From an uncultured Granulosicoccus sp. (GTDB lineage Bacteria; Pseudomonadota; Gammaproteobacteria; Granulosicoccales; Granulosicoccaceae): DNA of 64,000 nucleotides. This document shows positions 57,690-64,000 of the stretch, piece after piece (position 1 is the stretch's first letter; each line of letters opens with the position of its first letter). Both the position numbers and the translations under genes were made by a program. Location: the NCBI GenBank assembly GCA_937924505.1, contig CALDSR010000006.1:8376-72375 (forward strand). The letters run 5' to 3'. The notes beneath the pieces were generated by a model. The model searched no databases and was not told the DNA's origin. It saw nothing but the letters and a program-made list of their open reading frames with translations.

Positions 57690-58445
57690 ATGACTCGTAA
57701 AGCGCGGCATTTTCGCTTTCATCAGGCAGGCGAAATCAATGTTGATAGTGAACTGCAACTTGACAAGTCTGCCAGCCATCATCTTCTGACCGTGTTGCGC
57801 GCAAGCCCCGGTGATCAACTTGAACTGTTCAACGGAGACGGATTCAACTATTCGGCAGTCCTCGGCAACGGCAGCACTGCCAAACGGGCCGTTATCACTG
57901 TCGAGTCACGGTCAAGAAATCTCACAGAACCGCCGCTTGCCATAACCTTGGTCCAGGCCGTGTCTCGTGGCGAACGTATGGATCAGTCCATACGGCAAGC
58001 CGTCGAACTTGGTGCCACTGCCATTCAACCCGTCTATAGCCGTCACGCGCAAAAGCCCGGTGATAGCAAACGGGTCAGTCGCAAACAGGAGCATTGGTAC
58101 AAGATCATGCTCAGCGCGGCAGAACAAAGTGGCCGCGCACGGGTTCCCGATTTACACCCTGCCCGCCCATTATCTGCCTGGATTGACGATGTTGACGCTG
58201 GCCCGTCGGCATCACCCTGCGTCGTCTTGCATCCCACTGCAACAAATTCATTGGGTGGGCTCGAGACCATGCAGCAGGTATCAATCGCGATTGGACCAGA
58301 GAGCGGGTTTGACAACGACGAAGTGGAGAACATGATCAAGGCCGGTGCCATAGCCTGCCGGATGGGGCCGCGCACCTTGCGCACGGAAACCGCCGGACCT
58401 GCGGCAATCGCCATCATGCAAGCCATGCACGGCGACGGATCATGA
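57690..58445 (+). CDS. rsmE: 16S rRNA (uracil1498-N3)-methyltransferase RsmE
   Basis: SPOUT-class methyltransferase of 251 residues acting on U1498. An N-terminal PUA-like domain is followed by the knotted SAM-binding domain with IGPESGFDNDEVE and RMGPRTLRTETAGPAAI near the C-terminus. It starts nine bases after dnaG and overlaps the next gene by four bases. Confidence 0.95.
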   Translation: MTRKARHFRFHQAGEINVDSELQLDKSASHHLLTVLRASPGDQLELFNGDGFNYSAVLGNGSTAKRAVITVESRSRNLTEPPLAITLVQAVSRGERMDQSIRQAVELGATAIQPVYSRHAQKPGDSKRVSRKQEHWYKIMLSAAEQSGRARVPDLHPARPLSAWIDDVDAGPSASPCVVLHPTATNSLGGLETMQQVSIAIGPESGFDNDEVENMIKAGAIACRMGPRTLRTETAGPAAIAIMQAMHGDGS

Positions 58446-58948
58446 TGCATGTGAGCCGGTTTTCTGCAACGCTTCCTTGCTTGGGACTTTTGTTGTCCCT
58501 TGCACTCAGCGCTTGTAGCTCGCTGCCACTGTATGACCCCCTACCCCCCGAAGTCAGCGTCGATCGGATACGTCTTGGCAAATTTACCTTGCGCGATCAG
58601 GAGGTGAACCTGCGACTCAAGGTGGAGAATCCGAACAGCTTCGACTTGCCGTTGCAATGGCTTTCGTTTTCGGTCAATGTCGAAGGTGATGAACTCGCCA
58701 AAGGTTCATCGGATCAAGCGGTGACTGTTCCAGCAAGCGGTGAAGCTCTGTTGGATATCAGTGTGTCCAGCAGGCGTCTGTTCAAGTTCGTGTTCGGGTA
58801 CGTAAAACAGCTGGCACAAGGCAAGACAGCAACTGGATATACAGTCACAGGCTTTGTAAAGCTCGCCAACTGGCCAAAACGAATTCCCTTTGATATCGAT
58901 GGTGTCCTTGAAGCACCTGACGAAATTACCCCGAACACGGGGAACTAA
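58442..58948 (+). CDS. LEA type 2-like lipoprotein
   Basis: A 168-residue lipoprotein. The signal segment ends in the lipobox LALSACSS (Cys about residue 22); the mature part, with LRLKVENPNSFDLPLQWLSF, matches the LEA14/WHy fold (water stress and hypersensitive response domain), which is probably a beta sandwich. Function in bacteria is not well known. ATG 58442 overlaps the rsmE stop. Confidence 0.85.
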   Translation: MMHVSRFSATLPCLGLLLSLALSACSSLPLYDPLPPEVSVDRIRLGKFTLRDQEVNLRLKVENPNSFDLPLQWLSFSVNVEGDELAKGSSDQAVTVPASGEALLDISVSSRRLFKFVFGYVKQLAQGKTATGYTVTGFVKLANWPKRIPFDIDGVLEAPDEITPNTGN

Positions 58949-58963
58949 GTTGGCATCGACAAC

Positions 58964-59803
58964 ATGACAACGATAAAAAATCAATCAACGGTCAACGAAC
59001 TACATCGTTTCATCATGGATTGCCCACGGCTGTTCATACTGACTGGCGCAGGCTGCAGTACCGCGGCCGGGTTGGGTGACTATCGCGACAAGAATGGTCA
59101 GTGGAAGCGTCCGCAACCGATAACCGGGCAAACGTTTATCAATGACACGCTTGCTCGAAAACGCTACTGGGCAAGAAGTGCCGTCGGTTGGCCGAGTTTC
59201 AGCGCCGCCAAACCGGCTGCCGCACATCACGCACTGGCGCAATTGCAGAAACTGGGCTTTGCCAAAACACTCGTGACACAAAATGTCGATGAGTTACATC
59301 AACAAGCAGGACATAGCAATGTCATCGATCTACACGGTGTATTGAGCACTGTCAGTTGCCTGGACTGCAAGTCCCGCGAGTCACGCAATGACTTTCAGCA
59401 ACGACTGCTTGCCGCTAACCCCTGGATATCAAACTTGTCTGCGGCTCATGCACCCGATGGCGACGCCGACCTGGAACTGGATCAGCTTGATAGCGTCTCG
59501 GTGCCTGCCTGCCAGCGATGTCATGGCATGCTCAAACCCGATGTCGTGTTCTTTGGCGAAAACGTCGACAAACACATCGTCACATCAGCACTGCACGAAC
59601 TTTCTCAGGCTGACGCATTGCTGGTCGCCGGATCCTCACTGATGGTTTTTTCAGGGTTTCGTTTTTGTCGCGCTGCAGCCGGCAACGGACAACCCATTGT
59701 TATCGTCAACCATGGCAAGACACGCGCTGATGATATGGCAGCACTCAAGATAACCGGTGATATAGGCGAAAATCTCGACAAGCTCGTTCGCCTGGTCAAC
59801 TGA
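58964..59803 (+). CDS. Sir2-family NAD-dependent protein deacylase
   Basis: A 279-residue sirtuin. NAD-binding GAGCSTAAGLGDYRD is at the N-terminus, TQNVDELHQQAG and the catalytic histidine in DLHGVL follow, and zinc is held by two CxxC pairs (CLDC and CQRC). GSSLMVFSGFRF and IVNHGKTRADD complete the NAD fold. Class II-like. The zinc loop is long. Substrates unknown. Confidence 0.92.
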   Translation: MTTIKNQSTVNELHRFIMDCPRLFILTGAGCSTAAGLGDYRDKNGQWKRPQPITGQTFINDTLARKRYWARSAVGWPSFSAAKPAAAHHALAQLQKLGFAKTLVTQNVDELHQQAGHSNVIDLHGVLSTVSCLDCKSRESRNDFQQRLLAANPWISNLSAAHAPDGDADLELDQLDSVSVPACQRCHGMLKPDVVFFGENVDKHIVTSALHELSQADALLVAGSSLMVFSGFRFCRAAAGNGQPIVIVNHGKTRADDMAALKITGDIGENLDKLVRLVN

Positions 59804-59915
59804 TACGATGTCGCATCGCAACCCTCGTGAATGACCATACGCTGCATGTTGATGGGGAGGGAGTATTTCAAGTTGCCTGTCAGTTTTTTTGTAATCGCCA
59901 AGCCTCAACAAACCG

Positions 59916-60821
59916 TCACTTTACCGAAGCAACAACCGGAATCAGATATTTAAGAAACTGTTGCTCGACTCTATTCTTCAGCGTGTTCCTTCTTCTTATT
60001 GTTCCGAGTGGACGTTGAAAGTGAGGAGAGTCAAAATTTAGAAAGACCAGGTTTTTTTCAAGGTAAGGCGCCGTTGTCGCACGCGGCATGGTGGTTATCA
60101 AATCGGTGTTAGCAACGATTTCCAGAGCGGATCGAATAGAGTCCGTTTCTACGGCAACTTGTATATTCATTACACCGGATGCCGCCAACGCCGCCTCAGT
60201 TTGCTGACGAAGCAAGCTACCTCTGGAGTGAGATAGCCACGCTTGTGCTTCCAGATCACTGGTCATGATGCCGTCCCGACCTGCAAGCTTGTGCCCGACT
60301 CGACACAAGACACCAACGCGGTCATCAATCAGGTGTTCAAACTGCAGGGAATCAGCTGTCTCGGCAACACCCTGTGGACCAATGATAAAGTCGATCTGTC
60401 CGCGCTCAAGCATGGCCCGCAGCTCATGAACCAACCCTGTCCGGAGTTCCACACTGCAATGGGGATTGCGTCTGATAAACGCTGACAGTGCATCCGTTAG
60501 AAATCGCCCGGCAACAATCGGCGGGGCACCCACCCTGAGCTCACCCATAGCCCCGAGCGAGGATTGATTCGCCACAACGCTTGCCTGCTCACCCGCCACT
60601 CTGATCGCAAGTCCATTACGGGCCAACCGTCGACCGAGCGTATTGGGGACCGAACGTCTGCCATCACGCTGAAACAAGGGCGAGCCCAACCGCTGCTCCA
60701 GAATACGCATATTTCGACTCAATGCCGGTTGCGTCAACCCTAAACGGTCTGCAGCCCCCTGAAAGGAGCCCGCTTCGACGATGACGGACAGTTGTGCCAA
60801 ATGCTTGGGATCCAGATTCAT
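59916..60821 (-). CDS. LysR-family transcriptional regulator
   Basis: A 301-residue regulator: N-terminal helix-turn-helix (HLAQLSVIVEAGSFQGAADR, then LGLTQPALSRNMRILEQRLG) and a C-terminal effector-binding domain. It is divergent from the TAXI transporter genes, which it probably controls together with its own promoter. The effector is likely the transported compound, but this is inferred from position only. Confidence 0.93.
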   Translation of the reverse strand: MNLDPKHLAQLSVIVEAGSFQGAADRLGLTQPALSRNMRILEQRLGSPLFQRDGRRSVPNTLGRRLARNGLAIRVAGEQASVVANQSSLGAMGELRVGAPPIVAGRFLTDALSAFIRRNPHCSVELRTGLVHELRAMLERGQIDFIIGPQGVAETADSLQFEHLIDDRVGVLCRVGHKLAGRDGIMTSDLEAQAWLSHSRGSLLRQQTEAALAASGVMNIQVAVETDSIRSALEIVANTDLITTMPRATTAPYLEKNLVFLNFDSPHFQRPLGTIRRRNTLKNRVEQQFLKYLIPVVASVK

Positions 60822-60829
60822 AACAAAAT

Positions 60830-60841
60830 CTTATGTATAAG
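60830..60841. promoter_or_regulatory. palindrome near the LysR start
   Basis: CTTAT-GT-ATAAG, a perfect 12-base dyad nine bases upstream of the LysR ATG, in the shared gap with the TAXI gene. Candidate self-repression site; contains T-N-A features of LysR boxes but is short. Confidence 0.35.
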
Positions 60842-60880
60842 GGCAATTGTTTTATTATCCTTGATCAGTTCAATTTTGCT

Positions 60881-60890
60881 AGCCTAGGCT
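60881..60890. promoter_or_regulatory. palindrome AGCCTAGGCT in the LysR-TAXI gap
   Basis: A perfect 10-base palindrome about 33 bases upstream of the TAXI start, within the region expected for its promoter. No firm -10/-35 pair could be assigned. Confidence 0.3.
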
Positions 60891-60923
60891 GAATTCACAT
60901 CAACTCGTCGTCTGGAGGGTATT

Positions 60924-61931
60924 TTGAACACTTTTCGTAAGCTGGCTTTAACGGCCTGTGTGTCGGTAGGCGCGCTGTCACTGTCTACCTTGGCTGGCGC
61001 TGAAATCCATAAGGGTGAGACCGCCGGAGTCGGCGATCCCGTACACACCATGTTTGTCGCCTTTGCCAACCAGGCAGGAAAAGCCGACGTCAACATTCAG
61101 GTCAACGCCGGACAGACACTGACAAAGTCCATGCTGAAAGGGGCGAAAGGCGAAATCGATTTTTTCTCAAGCGTACCGTCACTGGTTGGATTGATGGCAG
61201 GCCAGAAACGCATGTACGAAAACGTCGAGGGTGCTGGCGAGCTGGCCAAAAACCTTCGCGCCATCGTTGGCTTCAAGGCGGGGGCCTACCATCCCGTTAC
61301 CCTATCGGGATCAGGCATCGAGGATTGGCAAGACATCAAGGGCAAAACGGTATTTACCGGACCGCCTGCTGGTTCAGCATCGGCAACTTCGGAGGCACTG
61401 ATCAAGATCATCACTGGCTATGAAGCCGGCACAGACTACAAAGCAGTACGCCTTAGTTGGGGCGAAGGCTATACAGCGCTTGCTGATGGCAAGATCGACA
61501 TGATGGTGCGACCTGCAGAAGTCGGTTCTGCCAACATAGAACGTTATGGCTTGTCGGGTGAATTCCGCATCCTGTCAATTCCTGATGATGCCGTTGCCAG
61601 TGAAGCCATGCAGAAATTATTTGGCCGGCCAGGACGCGGCATGCTTCAGTTTGATGGGGCTCTTTACAAGGGCCAGTTAAACCAATCAGAGATAACCGCA
61701 TTGGGATTTACCCAGTTTGTCGGCACGCATGCGGGGGTTTCCGACGATGTCGTTTACGCAGCAACAAAGGCGTTTTGGGACAACCTGAACGAAGTACACG
61801 CCACTGCCTTCTTCCTTAAAGCAGTCACACCTGAAACCGCATTTACATCGGTCAATGTCCCCTTGCATCCGGGCGCTGCACGCTACTACGAAGAAGCCGG
61901 TATCACTATCCCCGAGTCAATTCGCCCTTAG
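60924..61931 (+). CDS. TAXI-family TRAP transporter solute-binding protein
   Basis: Periplasmic binding protein of 335 residues. The start is TTG at 60924, with GGAGGG at 60914-60919; it yields a signal peptide of about 26 residues. The mature domain has the TAXI pattern (VNAGQTLTKSMLKG; FTGPPAGSASATSEALI), and it is followed by the fused membrane subunit. The ligand cannot be read from sequence; the downstream sulfatase suggests an organosulfur or sulfated compound. Confidence 0.9.
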   Translation: MNTFRKLALTACVSVGALSLSTLAGAEIHKGETAGVGDPVHTMFVAFANQAGKADVNIQVNAGQTLTKSMLKGAKGEIDFFSSVPSLVGLMAGQKRMYENVEGAGELAKNLRAIVGFKAGAYHPVTLSGSGIEDWQDIKGKTVFTGPPAGSASATSEALIKIITGYEAGTDYKAVRLSWGEGYTALADGKIDMMVRPAEVGSANIERYGLSGEFRILSIPDDAVASEAMQKLFGRPGRGMLQFDGALYKGQLNQSEITALGFTQFVGTHAGVSDDVVYAATKAFWDNLNEVHATAFFLKAVTPETAFTSVNVPLHPGAARYYEEAGITIPESIRP

Positions 61932-61983
61932 CATCATAGATTCTCCGCATCGTGTAGTGGTTTAAAGACCAGTCAAGACAACG

Positions 61984-63918
61984 GTGTCCGCACTTTCTCG
62001 TACAATCAACACACCCGCAGCAGTGTTTGCGGGTGTGTCGGTTCTGGCCTGTTTTTCACTGGGCGCCATCGCACTGTACAGCTCTGGAATCGGGCTTATC
62101 GATCCCAAGCTGCATCGAGCCGCCGGTTTTGCACTGTCTCTGCTGGTCGCCGTCGCTGTTTCCCGTCATCGGGCAGTGGCAATACCAACTAAACAAACTG
62201 CGTTCGCATCTCGAGCCCACCTGGCTGTCGATCTGGGTCTGCTTGTCGCAGGCCTGTGGGCGATCTGGTCGTTTTATTTTGTCCAGAACGCGATGGAAAC
62301 TGCGCTCTATGACATCACAATACGTGACGCCTGGCCCGCATTCGCAGGACTCGTCGTGTTTCTGGAATTATGTCGACGCATATGGGGTTGGGGTTTGTTC
62401 GGCGTCGGCTTGTTCGGCGTGCTTTATTTGCTGTTCGGTCAAGACTTGCCCGGCATACTCACCCACACAGGTTTCAGTATCAAGGAAGTGGCTGAAGCCC
62501 TTTGGTATAACACCAACAAGGGTGTGTTTGGTTCCATAACCAACATTGTTCTGAGCACCGTTTTCATCTTTATTATTTTCGGCGTACTGCTTGAAGGAAC
62601 AGGTGCCGGTGATACCTTGCTGAAGTTTGCCTTTTTGGCGACACGTCGCACGCGTGGAGGTCCAGCACACGCAGCCATTCTGGCCTCATCGTTGTTTGGC
62701 ACCATGTCAGGATCTACGGTTGCCAATATTGTCGGAACCGGGACATTCACAATCCCGATGATCAAGAAGCGTGGCTTCTCACCAACCTTTGCGGCCGGCA
62801 TTGAAGCCACCGCATCCTCAGGTGGACAAATCATGCCGCCAATCATGGGCGCAGCGGCGCTCGTCATGGCAGATCTGACAGGCGCAGGTTATTTGAACAT
62901 CATCGTCGCCGCCCTTTGTCCCGCTCTGTTCTATTACTTCAGCCTGTTTTCAGCAGTTACCTTCGAATCCAGACGCCAAGGCATAGAAGTACAGGCATTG
63001 ACGCTAGACGATAAAATTACGCGGGTAGACCTGATCAACTCCGTTCTGTTTATCGCGCCGATCGTCACGGTCATTGGCTCTCTGCTCTTTGGATTGTCGA
63101 CGTCGGCTGCGGGCTTTTACGCCGTTGTCGTGTTGCTCGGGCTTTGTTTGATCAATCCGGAAGTCCGAAAGGACCCGCAACGCGTTTGGCGATCATTTTT
63201 AAAAGGCTCGGAATCAGGGGCGAAGCTTCTGATTGCAATCGCCGCCATCGGTATTCTGGTCGGTTCTCTTGACTCAACCGGATTGGGTTTGAAGCTCGCC
63301 AATGTGATCGGTGAAATTCGTGGTGAAAGCCTGTTTTCTGCCCTGTTGGTTGCCATGGCAGGGGCACTGGTTCTGGGTATGGGTATGCCAACCCTGCCCG
63401 CTTATCTGATCATCATTCTCGTGATGGGGCCAGCGATTCAAGCCCTTGGTGTATCGATGCTAACGGCCCATATGTTTGTTTTTTACTATGGCGTCGCCTC
63501 CTCGCTGACGCCTCCTGTGGCAATTGCCGCCTATGCCGCTGCGCCAATTGCCGGTTCCAACCCTCTCATGACAGCATTCATGTCGTTTCGTCTCGGCATG
63601 GCAAAGTTCATCATCCCGTTTGTATTCGCGTTCTACCCGACAATTCTGATTGTTGAACAATTCAACCTGTGGGCATTTGTCTGGATCGTTCTTCGCACAT
63701 TGTTCTGCATTTGGCTGTTCTCGTCAGCCTTGTCGAGATTTGATCGTCGAAAACTATCCTTGCCAGAAACGTTTCTGCGTTTCATCGCAGCGTTTGCAGC
63801 ACTGGCTATCAATCCAATAGTGCATGTGCCGGCTATTGCGATTGGTATCGCGTTGATCTATTTCGACAAGCGAAGCGCTGGCACTTCAGTCAACAAAAAA
63901 ATGCAAGTCGACGTATGA
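61984..63918 (+). CDS. TRAP transporter fused permease (DctQM-type)
   Basis: A 644-residue membrane protein that combines the small 4-helix and the large 12-helix TRAP permease parts, as usual in TAXI systems. SGSTVANIVGTGTFTIPMIK, the following ATASSGGQIMPPIMGAAA and GMGMPTLPAYLI are conserved DctM motifs. The start is GTG at 61984. Its stop overlaps the start of the sulfatase gene (ATGA). It works with the binding protein just upstream, driven by an ion gradient. Confidence 0.93.
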   Translation: MSALSRTINTPAAVFAGVSVLACFSLGAIALYSSGIGLIDPKLHRAAGFALSLLVAVAVSRHRAVAIPTKQTAFASRAHLAVDLGLLVAGLWAIWSFYFVQNAMETALYDITIRDAWPAFAGLVVFLELCRRIWGWGLFGVGLFGVLYLLFGQDLPGILTHTGFSIKEVAEALWYNTNKGVFGSITNIVLSTVFIFIIFGVLLEGTGAGDTLLKFAFLATRRTRGGPAHAAILASSLFGTMSGSTVANIVGTGTFTIPMIKKRGFSPTFAAGIEATASSGGQIMPPIMGAAALVMADLTGAGYLNIIVAALCPALFYYFSLFSAVTFESRRQGIEVQALTLDDKITRVDLINSVLFIAPIVTVIGSLLFGLSTSAAGFYAVVVLLGLCLINPEVRKDPQRVWRSFLKGSESGAKLLIAIAAIGILVGSLDSTGLGLKLANVIGEIRGESLFSALLVAMAGALVLGMGMPTLPAYLIIILVMGPAIQALGVSMLTAHMFVFYYGVASSLTPPVAIAAYAAAPIAGSNPLMTAFMSFRLGMAKFIIPFVFAFYPTILIVEQFNLWAFVWIVLRTLFCIWLFSSALSRFDRRKLSLPETFLRFIAAFAALAINPIVHVPAIAIGIALIYFDKRSAGTSVNKKMQVDV

Positions 63919-64000
63919 GCAAGCAACCGAACTTCTTATTCATTATCACGGATCAGCACAGGGCGGACCATCTTGGATGCTATGGAAATACTGTCGTTCA
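63915..64000 (+). CDS. sulfatase family protein, N-terminal fragment (cut by window edge)
   Basis: The first 28 residues, starting MSKQPNFLFIITDQHRADHL, match the N-terminus of sulfatases and related phosphonate hydrolases: a strand followed by the metal-binding D13/Q14. The formylglycine site is beyond the window, so the exact class (arylsulfatase, choline sulfatase, phosphonate monoester hydrolase) is open. It overlaps the permease stop, so it is cotranscribed with the transporter. Confidence 0.82.
   Translation, partial: MSKQPNFLFIITDQHRADHLGCYGNTVV

Overview
The window is a stretch of chromosome from a gammaproteobacterium, probably marine and aerobic. The evidence is gene content and order: ftsY-ftsE-ftsX-rpoH beside rsmD and coaD, ponA(mrcA) divergent from pilMNOPQ-aroK-aroB-damX-gltB, tsaD divergent from rpsU-yqeY, and a coxB-coxA-ctaG-coxC cluster. 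The secreted GH16 glucanase-type enzyme, the TAXI-type TRAP transporter and the start of a sulfatase fit a marine polysaccharide or organosulfate user. I cannot name the genus. There are no tRNA or rRNA genes, insertion sequences, phage genes or CRISPR arrays, so this is mostly core genome with a few accessory pieces.

Layout. 0.1-3.5 kb: two small unknown genes, then uppP, a MidA-type methyltransferase and folB. 3.5-4.1 kb: rpmB-rpmG with a clear promoter, leader hairpin and terminator. 4.3-9.8 kb: a tightly packed six-gene unit (GldA/GldF/GldG-like ABC system, a DUF4340-like protein, mutM, an FAD amine oxidase), followed by a heptanucleotide tandem repeat. 9.9-15.3 kb: ferredoxin, coaD, rsmD, then ftsY-ftsE-ftsX-rpoH; rpoH has a perfect CIRCE operator in its leader. 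15.5-21.8 kb: an EAL protein with a C-terminal CZB-like domain, a two-component system, and divergent from it a modular secreted GH16 enzyme. 21.8-31.3 kb: cytochrome c oxidase cluster (ctaB, a SCO-like protein, SURF1, DUF2909, LOG, coxC, ctaG, a small membrane protein, coxA, coxB), then DUF2244 and a BioC-like methyltransferase. 31.3-33.9 kb: plsY, tsaD, rpsU, yqeY. 33.9-36.5 kb: gltD-hemE. 36.5-39.8 kb: three accessory genes. 39.9-56 kb: mrcA, pilMNOPQ, aroK, aroB, a DamX-like SPOR protein, gltB. 56-59.8 kb: dnaG, rsmE, a LEA-type lipoprotein, a sirtuin. 59.9-64 kb: a LysR regulator divergent from a TAXI TRAP transporter and a sulfatase cut by the window edge.

The two strongest structural observations are as follows. 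First, a perfect CIRCE element lies in the leader of rpoH, which would place the sigma-32 heat-shock circuit under the HrcA repressor. Second, the block from gltD (33.9 kb) to gltB (56.0 kb) sits between yqeY and dnaG, which are neighbours in the classic rpsU-yqeY-dnaG-rpoD operon. Inside the block the usual gltB-gltD adjacency is broken so that gltD-hemE lies at the left end and pil-aro-gltB at the right end. This is the pattern expected if a circular intermediate opened between gltB and gltD and inserted between yqeY and dnaG.

Other points: the cox cluster has no ctaA where one is expected, and it carries a SCO-like protein with CxxxC but no obvious copper histidine. The CZB-like domain has serine in place of the zinc-binding cysteine. 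A DMT-family transporter carries an unrecognised soluble extension of about 170 residues. No wholly new multi-gene system stands out.
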